This document shows, piece after piece, positions 8,004 to 13,949 of a stretch of DNA of 22,067 bases (position 1 is its first letter; every line of letters starts with the position of its first letter). Source of the stretch: a virus. Position numbers and translations under genes: made by a program. The stretch spans positions 1 to 22,067 of the IMG/VR virus record IMGVR_UViG_3300025869_000115, one strand, 5' to 3'. The notes under the pieces are model-generated. The model did not search any database, had not been told where the DNA came from, and worked only from the letters and a program-made list of their open reading frames with translations.

Positions 8004-8696
8004 TTAAATGTTAATTGTGAAAGGTAATGTACACCCTGTCATAGTGACTGGGTTATCAAACTCTAAATCCATTACATAATTAAGTGTAGCTTGTTTAACT
8101 TTGTTAGGTATCTTACCATCGTATTGAACATTAACAACATTACCATTAAACAAATCATAGATCACAGTAAACTTTAGTGTTCTTTTGATTGTAATGTTTT
8201 CAATGTAATCGCCATAAGGTTTAGCCGACCTAACCTTTGGACATGTCATTAACTCTGGCTCTGGCTCTGGAACTATCTCTGGCTGTCCTGTAACATGTGT
8301 TCCTGTAAGCACGCCTAGTCCAGCATTAACACCCAAGTCTGGTAATGGTTCTGGCTCTATATACTTTTCAATAACCACAGTTGCAACTGGTGGTTTGTTT
8401 AGTAGTTCATCTAACTCTTTTAGTATACTATGTATTTCAAAAGTAGAATCTTCTAGTGTATCTATTCTATCCGAAAGATTAATTAAAGAATTACGATAGC
8501 TTTCTCTGGTAGATTCTATTAAGTCTGCTGTCCTACCTACACTTTCGAACTCTTCGCTTAGAGACAGGAAAGATTTATTCAACCTCGTAAGTCCTGCTTT
8601 GTTTTCTGTTATCCCTCCGGCTGTTGTTGTTACGATGCTATAGACAGAAGCCATCGAAGCCACCAGCACCATTCCAAATATTATTTTAAATTTCAT
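8004..8696 (-). CDS. Membrane-anchored protein with TonB-like architecture
   Basis: 230 aa. Residues 5-24 form a hydrophobic N-terminal segment (signal anchor or uncleaved signal peptide). Residues about 33-100 look like a coiled coil. Residues 102-150 are rich in Pro and Glu (EPEPLPD, PEPEPEL). Residues 151-230 form a compact domain with two cysteines (C152, C222) and the pattern G-x-V-x-x-V, then IPNKVKQATLNYVMDLEF, then PFTINI, which recalls the TonB C-terminal fold. An anchor, a Pro/Glu linker spanning periplasm and a TonB-C-like end is exactly TonB layout. The ATG at 8696 follows the DenV-like stop by a single base pair step, with GGAG about 9 bases upstream. Alternatives are an inner-membrane spanin-like or exclusion protein. 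TonB assignment is by eye. Confidence 0.5.
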   Translation of the reverse strand: MKFKIIFGMVLVASMASVYSIVTTTAGGITENKAGLTRLNKSFLSLSEEFESVGRTADLIESTRESYRNSLINLSDRIDTLEDSTFEIHSILKELDELLNKPPVATVVIEKYIEPEPLPDLGVNAGLGVLTGTHVTGQPEIVPEPEPELMTCPKVRSAKPYGDYIENITIKRTLKFTVIYDLFNGNVVNVQYDGKIPNKVKQATLNYVMDLEFDNPVTMTGCTLPFTINI

Positions 8697-9194
8697 TTAC
8701 GCATACTCCTGTGTTGTCCACCATGTAGGTTTAGTTCTGTTTTGTTCCCACTTGGCATAGTGTTTTTCATTGATTACATATCTACGATACGCAACGATTG
8801 GGTCATTATGTTTGTATTCCTCCGGCATAGCCTGTGCTAATGGTGTCATATCACCAATGTTTATATTAAGTGGTAGTTGCATAAGAGGTGTTGATAGTTT
8901 ATCAAAACTTAAATGCGACCTACCATATCTATGACTGTACTCAATGGCTAGTGCTATGAAGTGCCTATACAACCATTGATAGTTAGAACTAGATTCTCTT
9001 GCCCAGATAGTACAAGGATGATTCTTGTATGCAGTTTTGTAAAGTCCTTGCTTGTCTGCCCACTCATCACCATCGAGTTCTCTGTGTGCTGTGCATAACA
9101 TCTGTGCTGTTTCCAATGGCATCTTGACTAACATCTTATCTGGTTGTGCTAGTGCTGATTCAACCGGACATTCATTAAAATAAAATATGTTCAC
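8697..9194 (-). CDS. DenV-like protein (pyrimidine-dimer DNA glycosylase superfamily, function uncertain)
   Basis: 165 aa. The sequence pattern KMPLETAQMLCTAHR near residues 24-38, then NHPCTIWARES, then a YRHFIALAIEYSHRYG helix and a C-terminal end with KPTWWTTQEYA, resembles the family of phage proteins grouped with T4 endonuclease V (pyrimidine dimer glycosylase). T4 DenV uses the amino group of Thr2; here residue 2 is Asn, so that chemistry may be lost or altered. Start is GTG at 9194, sharing its G with the upstream TAG stop, and GAGG lies about 7 bases before it. A role in DNA repair or in acting on host DNA is inference. Confidence 0.5.
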   Translation of the reverse strand: MNIFYFNECPVESALAQPDKMLVKMPLETAQMLCTAHRELDGDEWADKQGLYKTAYKNHPCTIWARESSSNYQWLYRHFIALAIEYSHRYGRSHLSFDKLSTPLMQLPLNINIGDMTPLAQAMPEEYKHNDPIVAYRRYVINEKHYAKWEQNRTKPTWWTTQEYA

Positions 9195-9382
9195 TACTCA
9201 TCCTCAATCTGAAACACTTCATTAACATGACAAAGAATATCTGCTAGTGCATGTGCTTCTTTGATATCCATACCACCATACTCAAACAAACCATTGACTC
9301 CCCACTTGGCTAGTTTGTATTCGTCCTTAATCCATTTAAGTCTAGACTCTGGAACTTTAATTGTTATCATTTTCTCTTTCAT
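9194..9382 (-). CDS. Small protein of unknown function
   Basis: 62 aa, not recognised; begins MKEKMITIKVPESRLKWIK and ends in acidic residues. Start ATG 9382 overlaps the previous small gene as ATGA and has GAGGG and AAGG upstream. Stop overlaps the next GTG start. Confidence 0.72.
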   Translation of the reverse strand: MKEKMITIKVPESRLKWIKDEYKLAKWGVNGLFEYGGMDIKEAHALADILCHVNEVFQIEDE

Positions 9383-9528
9383 TTGCCTTGCCCTCGATAT
9401 TTTTTTAAGTTGGCTTTTTTATTTTTGTTCATGGTAGATGTGCCAACATTACCTCTACCTTGACTTGTCTTCTTACCTCTGCCTTGAGTAGCAGATGTAT
9501 ATACAGATTTATTCCACGTCTTCGCCAT
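9379..9528 (-). CDS. Very small basic Gly/Arg/Lys-rich protein
   Basis: 49 aa, shorter than usual gene-calling cut-offs. It starts ATG 9528 with a good AGGAG about 7-8 bases upstream, 20 bases inside the preceding gene, and ends in an ATGA overlap with the next gene, so it fills an otherwise unexplained gap in a tightly packed operon. The product is basic with a repeated QGRGK-type element (TQGRGKK, SQGRGN) and few hydrophobic residues, suggesting nucleic-acid binding or an unstructured peptide. Not recognised. Confidence 0.68.
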   Translation of the reverse strand: MAKTWNKSVYTSATQGRGKKTSQGRGNVGTSTMNKNKKANLKKYRGQGK

Positions 9529-9721
9529 ACCTATTCTCCTCTATGGTTGCTCTGCGTTTGTCTCTGTACTCTGTAACCCTTCGACCATCTGCGTAGTCAA
9601 CTGTTTGTTTATACCATAACCCATCTTTATATCTGGTGTCAATACCTACAACTCGTTTGGCTTGTTTTTCTAATTCAAGTATCTCTTTTTGCTGTTGAAC
9701 AGCTTCATCATATTGTGTCAT
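9509..9721 (-). CDS. Small coiled-coil protein of unknown function
   Basis: 70 aa. First 25 residues are a likely coiled coil (EAVQQQKEILELEKQAK); the rest is charged with DGLWYKQTVDYADGRR. ATG 9721 overlaps the upstream stop as ATGA, with AGAGGG about 7 bases upstream. Not recognised. Confidence 0.75.
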   Translation of the reverse strand: MTQYDEAVQQQKEILELEKQAKRVVGIDTRYKDGLWYKQTVDYADGRRVTEYRDKRRATIEENRYGEDVE

Positions 9722-9936
9722 TTTGTTCCCTCTCTTTCTTTTTTAAGTTCCATTAACTCATCCCATTTATAAAACTTCTTAGTCTCTGCATCCCAAAAAT
9801 TTCCACGATGAACTTGCTCTCTTTCAACAGGTCTTGGTATGTGTGGTTCTATCTTGTCCTCTTCAACCAAGTACATGTACAAGGTTGTGACAGACAACAA
9901 CAACACAACACCCACTACTGCTAACATAAATTCCAT
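9718..9936 (-). CDS. Small single-pass membrane protein
   Basis: 72 aa. Residues 3-23 are strongly hydrophobic (LAVVGVVLLLSVTTLYMYLV), followed by a charged tail of about 48 residues with a WD...FYKWDEL segment; likely N-out or short-N anchor with the tail in the cytoplasm. ATG 9936 has TAGGAG about 9 bases upstream. Function unknown; phage early membrane proteins of this kind often act on host envelope or exclude other phages, which is only a suggestion. Confidence 0.75.
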   Translation of the reverse strand: MEFMLAVVGVVLLLSVTTLYMYLVEEDKIEPHIPRPVEREQVHRGNFWDAETKKFYKWDELMELKKEREGTK

Positions 9937-9947
9937 AACTCTATCTC

Positions 9948-10193
9948 CTATATAGATTTTTCAAAGTTACTACTGCTTGTAATACTTTTAAACTTAACAC
10001 CCAATAACTTATGTATCCTATCCTCAAACAAACTAACTTGATTCATTATCTCAGCTTGTTCACGTGGTGTAGCGTTTGCAAATCCCTTATCCATATGAAC
10101 CTCTGGACTATCAAACAAACCCATCAAGTAATCAGACACTTGGTGTTTAGCATACACCTTTGGTGTTACTTTTTTATTATTATATTCTATCAT
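9948..10193 (-). CDS. Small protein of unknown function, first gene after an early promoter
   Basis: 81 aa, not recognised; contains NATPREQAEIMNQVSLFEDRIHKLLG, probably helical. ATG 10193 has AAGGAG about 7 bases upstream. It is preceded by an 86-base, almost pure A/T leader from the promoter at 10286-10314. Confidence 0.75.
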   Translation of the reverse strand: MIEYNNKKVTPKVYAKHQVSDYLMGLFDSPEVHMDKGFANATPREQAEIMNQVSLFEDRIHKLLGVKFKSITSSSNFEKSI

Positions 10194-10285
10194 TACTATT
10201 CTCCTTTATAAAGTTTTATAAAATATTAATATAAATTATTAATATAATTAATTATTAATTTGATTAATGTTTTAAATTAAAAAAA

Positions 10286-10314
10286 GATTATAACATATTT
10301 TAAAACAAAAGTCA
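10286..10314 (-). promoter_or_regulatory. Strong sigma70-type promoter
   Basis: Minus strand TTGACT (10314-10309), 17 bases, TATAAT (10291-10286), with TGT before the -10 (extended). Eleven of twelve consensus bases match. Predicted start is about 10279, giving an 86-base AU-rich leader before the 81-aa gene. A GTGACA box lies just upstream at 10321-10326. Confidence 0.8.
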
Positions 10315-10328
10315 AATCATGTGACATT

Positions 10329-10343
10329 TAGGTTACGAACCTA
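10329..10343. repeat. Perfect 6-bp hairpin at a stop codon
   Basis: TAGGTT-ACG-AACCTA, a perfect dyad that contains the stop codon of the 22-aa gene and ends 15 bases upstream of the early promoter. No T run follows, so a classical terminator is not supported; an operator is possible. Confidence 0.5.
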
Positions 10344-10401
10344 GATATTCTAGAAATTTTAGACACAATACTGTTACAATTATCAATAAAATTATTTCCA
10401 T
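10333..10401 (-). CDS. 22-residue hydrophobic membrane microprotein
   Basis: Codes for a 22-aa peptide, MEIILLIIVTVLCLK followed by FLEYLGS. It is almost entirely one membrane helix. It has a strong AGAGGAG four bases before ATG 10401 and fits the gap between the 76-aa gene and the next promoter. The good ribosome-binding site is the main support; it is too short to judge by homology. Confidence 0.5.
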   Translation of the reverse strand: MEIILLIIVTVLCLKFLEYLGS

Positions 10402-10448
10402 TCTACTCCTCTCTAAGCATAGGGTTAATTAAAAGGTAGGGCATACCC

Positions 10449-10679
10449 TTAGTACTTGAACGAACGTCCAATACACGAAGCCACATACTCTTCTACAAGC
10501 ATGTTTATGTCCATCTCTGATAGACTATCTAAGTTCCTACGATTTATTACGTATGCATGGGTATCATCAAGCAACATTTGTTGCGTTACCTCTGTCAATT
10601 TACTGTAAACATTTCCCAAGTCTCGGCATAAAATCTCCTCAACTCTGGAATGCCATGTACCTTTTTCTATTCTTTTCAC
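10449..10679 (-). CDS. Small protein of unknown function
   Basis: 76 aa, not recognised; likely helical with RNLDSLSEMDINMLVEEYV. Start is GTG 10679, with GGAGG about 7 bases upstream, overlapping the upstream stop as GTGA. Confidence 0.7.
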   Translation of the reverse strand: MKRIEKGTWHSRVEEILCRDLGNVYSKLTEVTQQMLLDDTHAYVINRRNLDSLSEMDINMLVEEYVASCIGRSFKY

Positions 10680-10801
10680 TCAGCATCCTCCAATATTTGA
10701 GCAGACATTTCATCATCTTGCTCTTGTTGTTTAACAAAGTCTAACCACTCTTGACTGTTCTTGTCAACAGTATCAAACCATTCTCTAAATACTTTACTCA
10801 T
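10676..10801 (-). CDS. 41-residue acidic protein
   Basis: Begins MSKVFREWFDTVDK and ends acidic (QILEDAE). ATG 10801 has GAGGAG about 7 bases upstream; it overlaps its neighbours at both ends (ATGAGTAA upstream, GTGA downstream), which fits a real gene in this packed operon. Its start region nearly repeats the start of the next gene upstream. Function unknown. Confidence 0.68.
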   Translation of the reverse strand: MSKVFREWFDTVDKNSQEWLDFVKQQEQDDEMSAQILEDAE

Positions 10802-10976
10802 CTTCGGTCTCCTCATAATCCACAGTTAGCAGTTCACTATTCTCAACCTCGCACTCTGCATTTACATAACTACCATTATCAACAAACCATTCTTTAGCTT
10901 GTTCAATAGTTCCTTCATACTCGTAAAAGTATTTAACTGATTCTAATCTTGTTTCAGTAATTATTACTTTACTCAT
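10794..10976 (-). CDS. Small acidic protein of unknown function
   Basis: 60 aa, very acidic C-terminus (VDYEETEDE). Contains TIEQAKEWFVDNGSYVNAECEV, plausible as a short helix plus strands. ATG 10976 has AAGGAG about 7 bases upstream. Acidic early phage proteins of this size often bind host proteins as DNA mimics, but nothing specific is seen. Confidence 0.75.
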   Translation of the reverse strand: MSKVIITETRLESVKYFYEYEGTIEQAKEWFVDNGSYVNAECEVENSELLTVDYEETEDE

Positions 10977-11217
10977 CTTCGTTCTCCTTTTTAAGTATCG
11001 TTAAGCCATCCATTAATATCTTTTCTTTGACGTGTTCTCCAAAGCCTATGCACTCATCATCCTCATCATAAGCTACAGTCCAGACTTCTAACCTAAGTTT
11101 ACCATCTGGTATATCATCAACCTCATTAGTCACTCGCACTTCAAACTCTGTTCCAGCCCATTCAAAGTGTAAGCAATCAAAATAACTATGGTCTAACCAT
11201 TTATATTTATTACTCAT
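10969..11217 (-). CDS. Small acidic protein of unknown function behind a structured leader
   Basis: 82 aa from ATG 11217 (MSNKYKWLDHSYFD). A frame opening at 11271 adds 18 residues but the perfect AAGGAGG about 6 bases before 11217 marks the internal ATG as the start. Residues 10-65 look like a beta-rich domain (FEWAGTEFEVRVTNEVDD, LRLEVWTVAYDEDDE). Not recognised. It is preceded by 350 bases with no gene and several inverted repeats, which may be its 5' leader. Confidence 0.75.
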   Translation of the reverse strand: MSNKYKWLDHSYFDCLHFEWAGTEFEVRVTNEVDDIPDGKLRLEVWTVAYDEDDECIGFGEHVKEKILMDGLTILKKENEDE

Positions 11218-11570
11218 ATCATCCTCCTTTTTAAAATTGGTGCTAGTTTTTTTGGCATGGACTACTAGCAAACCACCTACCTTTATATATTTTATAGTAG
11301 CTATTAGTATGTTACGCTACTTGTCCAAGATGCTTTCCTTCAAGGACGTGATTACTCTACCTAGCAATCCGTAAGCCTAGTGATACAGTAAGGGTAGCTT
11401 ACCCAAACCAACTCTAGGATTTAATTTGTAGTTAGTGCATGGTGGTTTAGTTCTCATTTACTTTCATCCTTAACACGCACTTAAGACATATAAGACCAGT
11501 GGGATTTTACAAAGGCTCACTCCTAACTACAAAACATATCCTATCATATCAATGTGTCAAACGTGTGACA
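11218..11570 (-). ncRNA. Candidate structured RNA or long regulatory 5' leader
   Basis: No gene fits in this 353-base stretch. Read leftward it holds ordered inverted repeats: an 11-bp perfect stem (TTTGTAGTTAG at 11533-11523 with CTAACTACAAA at 11435-11425) enclosing TGGT/ACCA and CTTAA/TTAAG stems; GGGTA-AGC-TACCC at 11404-11392; AGTAGC/GCTACT at 11321-11296; and GCTAGT/ACTAGC at 11269-11242, which ends 11 bases before the Shine-Dalgarno of the 82-aa gene. A promoter-like sequence lies at its 5' end. I do not recognise any known RNA family (checked by eye for tRNA, tmRNA, hammerhead and group I features). Confidence 0.5.
11538..11560 (-). promoter_or_regulatory. Probable promoter at the head of the structured leader
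   Basis: TTGACA (minus strand, 11560-11555) is followed after 16 bases by TATGTT beginning at 11538; a second possible -10, TATGAT with TGA in front, is at 11548-11543. The second would start the RNA at about 11536, just before the 11-bp stem. Which is used cannot be decided. Confidence 0.45.
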
Positions 11571-11587
11571 TTATTGTGACAATTCTG
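11564..11587. repeat. Phased pair of GTGACA boxes
   Basis: GTGACA at 11565-11570 and 11576-11581, exactly 11 bases apart. The 24-base block matches the block at 14421-14444 at 21 of 24 positions. It spans the end of the 61-aa gene and sits next to the -35 at 11555-11560. Confidence 0.7.
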
Positions 11588-11756
11588 CAACATCTTCTCC
11601 TGTTATTCCTTTTGTTTCTAATCTGGCTACATCTTCCTTACAAATAACCAACCTCTCTTTAATTAAAAGATTTAGTTTTTCAAGAAAGTCTAGTTCACTT
11701 TCTATCCTTTTAATTTCTTTTAACTCTTCCCACTTATACAATAATTCTTTTTTCAT
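11571..11756 (-). CDS. Small coiled-coil protein of unknown function
   Basis: 61 aa, highly charged; residues 5-50 form a likely coiled coil (LKEIKRIESELDFLEKLN). ATG 11756 overlaps the upstream stop as ATGA; AAAGG lies 4 bases before it. The last codons run into the GTGACA pair at 11564-11587. Not recognised. Confidence 0.72.
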   Translation of the reverse strand: MKKELLYKWEELKEIKRIESELDFLEKLNLLIKERLVICKEDVARLETKGITGEDVAELSQ

Positions 11757-11959
11757 ATGCCTTTCTCTTGGAATATTCTTGTTGCTTCAATCTCTGCTTC
11801 CTCATAACTCATACCCTCATCAACACACGCATCAAAGATTCTCTCTAATTGCTGTGCATTGTGATCGTCTCCAAAGTATTTACTCTCTGGATTAGTGTCA
11901 ATGATCTCAGCATCCTCATAGTAATCATCTACTATTTGATCTACTTTATTTCTATTCAT
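11753..11959 (-). CDS. Small acidic protein of unknown function
   Basis: 68 aa, rich in Asp/Glu (VDDYYEDAEIIDTNPESKYF) with a helical C-terminal half (DEGMSYEEAEIEATRIF). ATG 11959 has GGGAG about 6 bases upstream. It follows the GP88-type gene by 15 bases. Confidence 0.75.
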   Translation of the reverse strand: MNRNKVDQIVDDYYEDAEIIDTNPESKYFGDDHNAQQLERIFDACVDEGMSYEEAEIEATRIFQEKGI

Positions 11960-11963
11960 AGTT

Positions 11964-11976
11964 TCTCCCTAGCTTT
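11964..11976 (-). repeat. 13-base repeat, copy 1 of 2
   Basis: AAAGCTAGGGAGA on the minus strand, identical to 13950-13962. This copy covers the GP88 gene end and supplies the Shine-Dalgarno of the 68-aa gene that follows. Confidence 0.6.
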
Positions 11977-12691
11977 ACGCTAATTGTACTACATTAATTA
12001 CAAACCCAGACGTATCTTGTCTAGCTTTGCCCTTTGCTTTCAGACCAACCACGCTATTTGGTTCGTCCAGAAATCTCATGTCTGTCTTATCTCCATCGAT
12101 AACCTTTAGTCCCTTGAACATACTCGGCAATGCTCCATTAAATACTACTGCCTTGTTATATGGTACGCTATCAAATAGCTTCGCATACTTATCGTTGGCT
12201 TCGCTGTAGCTCCATGTCAAGTGATAGTTCTTGATATGTGATACCTTTCTTGTTGGTATCTTGGTATAATCATAGAACTGTACATCACTAAACATAGCAA
12301 AGATGTTCTCGTACTCACCTACTGTTATCGTCTCCCATTGTATATCACTCGTACCATTGAGCCTTATGCATGGCTTCTTACCTAGTCTATCACACTTACG
12401 TATGAATGCTTGTATATCTTTTACCAATAGCTCCATGAATGTATCTCTATCTTCTAGGAATAACTTAGTCTTACGCTTCCTAGCTTCTTGTATAACATTC
12501 GTTGTCTCGCCCTTCTTGAATATACCTCCTCGCCCTGCAGTATTTAAACATGCTACTTTGCAATTAGCTATATCTTGATAAGGACATATCCTTGTATTGA
12601 TAGGCGATAAATGTTTAATAGCTGATAGATATTCATCACTCAGCTTATCACCTTTCATCAACTTAGGATTACTTACTGTTAATAATTTCAT
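11975..12691 (-). CDS. GP88-family phage protein, function unknown
   Basis: 238 aa. Starts MKLLTVSNPKLMKG, the usual family start, then Cx7Cx3C (C40, C48, C52 counted from the upstream TTG) followed by LNTAGRGGIFKKGETTN, then IRLNGTSDIQWE and DVQFYDYTKIP. This is the conserved pattern of the mycobacteriophage gene-88-like family widespread in phages. The three close cysteines and the many invariant polar motifs suggest a metal- or cofactor-binding enzyme, but no activity is known to me. A TTG at 12703 would add four residues; ATG 12691 fits the family and lies about 16 bases after the predicted transcript start. It has its own promoter with an operator-like dyad. Confidence 0.75.
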   Translation of the reverse strand: MKLLTVSNPKLMKGDKLSDEYLSAIKHLSPINTRICPYQDIANCKVACLNTAGRGGIFKKGETTNVIQEARKRKTKLFLEDRDTFMELLVKDIQAFIRKCDRLGKKPCIRLNGTSDIQWETITVGEYENIFAMFSDVQFYDYTKIPTRKVSHIKNYHLTWSYSEANDKYAKLFDSVPYNKAVVFNGALPSMFKGLKVIDGDKTDMRFLDEPNSVVGLKAKGKARQDTSGFVINVVQLA

Positions 12692-12700
12692 AGCTTTTCT

Positions 12701-12735
12701 CAATGTGGGCTACACAATATCACATTGCATAGCCC
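12701..12735. promoter_or_regulatory. Interlaced inverted repeats over the GP88 promoter (candidate operator)
   Basis: Two perfect dyads overlap here: CAATGTG (12701-12707) with CACATTG (12721-12727), and GGGCTA (12707-12712) with TAGCCC (12730-12735). Both cover the -10 and spacer of the promoter at 12714-12742, the position of a repressor site; they could also form alternative hairpins at the RNA start. Confidence 0.55.
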
Positions 12736-12742
12736 TTGTCAA
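12714..12742 (-). promoter_or_regulatory. Sigma70-type promoter for the GP88 gene
   Basis: Minus strand TTGACA (12742-12737), 17 bases, TATTGT (12719-12714) with TGA directly before it (extended -10). Predicted start about 12707, sixteen bases before ATG 12691. Confidence 0.7.
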
Positions 12743-12745
12743 GTT

Positions 12746-12943
12746 TTACTTAGTGATTAAACACAAGTATCTACTTGCTAACCCATTGAATACAATACCT
12801 CTACTAGTTTTGTAGATGGTTCTGTTATCCAGTCTTGTTGATCGCTTGTTATTAGCAATCCTAAACTTCAACCCCAACAAATTCACGTGATGGAATTTCT
12901 TGTTGTTGTTGTACCTATCCTTAAAAGTTTTTATGCTTAACAT
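12746..12943 (-). CDS. Small basic protein of unknown function
   Basis: 65 aa, strongly basic (NNNKKFHHVNLLGLKFRIANNKRSTRL). ATG 12943 has GGAGGG about 5-6 bases upstream. Likely nucleic-acid binding by charge; not recognised. Its end is 4 bases from the GP88 promoter -35. Confidence 0.7.
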   Translation of the reverse strand: MLSIKTFKDRYNNNKKFHHVNLLGLKFRIANNKRSTRLDNRTIYKTSRGIVFNGLASRYLCLITK

Positions 12944-13002
12944 AATAACCCTCCATATTTTGACTCACACTTGTAATAGGTGGTAAGTCTTTTACCTAAT
13001 TT

Positions 13003-13209
13003 CTAAAGTCCTAGATAATTTATTACTCCATTATATCTTTTGACTAATTGTTCTTTTATCTTGTGCTTTTCTTTCTCTGTCATTTCGGATGTTCTCACTA
13101 GAAAACTTTCCTCCCAAAATTCCAGAACCACCTCCATTTTATCAGCTAACAATTCTTTTGCTATCTGATTAGGTGTTAGTTTTTTACCTGTCATTACACA
13201 TTTAATCAT
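13003..13209 (-). CDS. Small protein of unknown function
   Basis: 68 aa; begins MIKCVMTGKKLTPNQIAKELL, with the rest helical and charged. ATG 13209 has a perfect AAGGAGG about 8 bases upstream. The 59 bases after its stop hold a GGTAA/TTACC hairpin (12982-12996) without a clear T run. Confidence 0.72.
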   Translation of the reverse strand: MIKCVMTGKKLTPNQIAKELLADKMEVVLEFWEESFLVRTSEMTEKEKHKIKEQLVKRYNGVINYLGL

Positions 13210-13212
13210 GCT

Positions 13213-13428
13213 TCATACCTCCTTAAATTGTTCATCATATAAATACTGTTCTATTTTATCTCTTAAACTTTTTGGATGGTGATAGTCTAAAGGTTTTAAT
13301 ACCATATGTCCTAGATCAATGTCTAGTTCATCACATATCACCTTCTCAAGTTTGCATATTGCTTCCTCAATTCTATCTATTCTATCATCTTTAGTTTTAT
13401 TCCATTCATATATTTTAATCATCGCCAT
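13213..13428 (-). CDS. Small protein of unknown function
   Basis: 71 aa; acidic helical first half (DDRIDRIEEAICKLEKVI), then PLDYHHPKSLRDKIEQYL. ATG 13428 has AAGGAGG about 8 bases upstream, the SD being formed by the last codons of the preceding gene. Confidence 0.72.
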   Translation of the reverse strand: MAMIKIYEWNKTKDDRIDRIEEAICKLEKVICDELDIDLGHMVLKPLDYHHPKSLRDKIEQYLYDEQFKEV

Positions 13429-13431
13429 ACT

Positions 13432-13710
13432 TTACACCTCCTTAGTGCTATCTTCTTTATATAATCCATGTGCTACAAGTTGTTTGTATGCACCCTTTTT
13501 AGTTCTTGCCAAGTTGTTGAAGTATTGTTTCAGTACTCCAAGACTTGATATTCTAGTGAACAATAAGCCATGTTCATTTGTAGCTTCCATCTTCAACCCT
13601 ATGAGAGCTGTTTGTAGTCTAATGTGGTGTCCATCACTCAGCATAGCTGAACCATCATCGCCTACTTCCCATATCTCCGGATTGAAATGTAGTTGTTTAA
13701 TCTTACTCAT
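13432..13710 (-). CDS. Small protein of unknown function
   Basis: 92 aa. First half beta-like (FNPEIWEVGDDGSAMLSDGHH), second half helical and basic (LGVLKQYFNNLARTKKGAYKQLV). ATG 13710 overlaps the upstream stop as TAATG with only a weak GGAAG, so coupling is likely. Confidence 0.72.
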   Translation of the reverse strand: MSKIKQLHFNPEIWEVGDDGSAMLSDGHHIRLQTALIGLKMEATNEHGLLFTRISSLGVLKQYFNNLARTKKGAYKQLVAHGLYKEDSTKEV

Positions 13711-13901
13711 TATTTAATCTTCCATATTTTGCCGAATGTATGACCCCATACTTCGTCATAGGCTTTTGCATTAGCTTTATCGCCATGCATACCTTGTTGT
13801 TTTAACTCTTTAGCTCTATCTCGAACCATCTGACCACCTAGCTCACGATCAATTTTACTTGTCGGCTCTAAGTGCATTTTCATATCCATTCCAAAATACA
13901 T
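13710..13901 (-). CDS. Small protein of unknown function
   Basis: 63 aa from ATG 13901 (MYFGMDMKMHLE), with GGAGA about 8-9 bases upstream; a TTG at 13916 would add five residues but would swallow the SD. Contains DRELGGQMVRDRAKELKQQGMHGDKANAKAYDE, likely helical, ending VWGHTFGKIWKIK. First gene after the promoter at 13994-14022. Confidence 0.7.
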   Translation of the reverse strand: MYFGMDMKMHLEPTSKIDRELGGQMVRDRAKELKQQGMHGDKANAKAYDEVWGHTFGKIWKIK

Positions 13902-13949
13902 AATGCATTTCTCCAATGTGACAACCTTTTCAAATCGTGGCGTTGTCTG

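Noticed and set aside
10327-10345. A tRNA T-arm-like hairpin (loop TTCGTAA on the minus strand), possible tRNA fragment or attachment site
   Set aside because: The conserved A58 is missing, no acceptor, anticodon or D-arm is found nearby, and no integrase is in the window.
11218-11570. Group I intron, tmRNA or hammerhead ribozyme in the structured region
   Set aside because: No interrupted gene, no recognisable P7 pairing, no tRNA-Ala-like ends or tag frame, and no CTGATGA/GAAA core.
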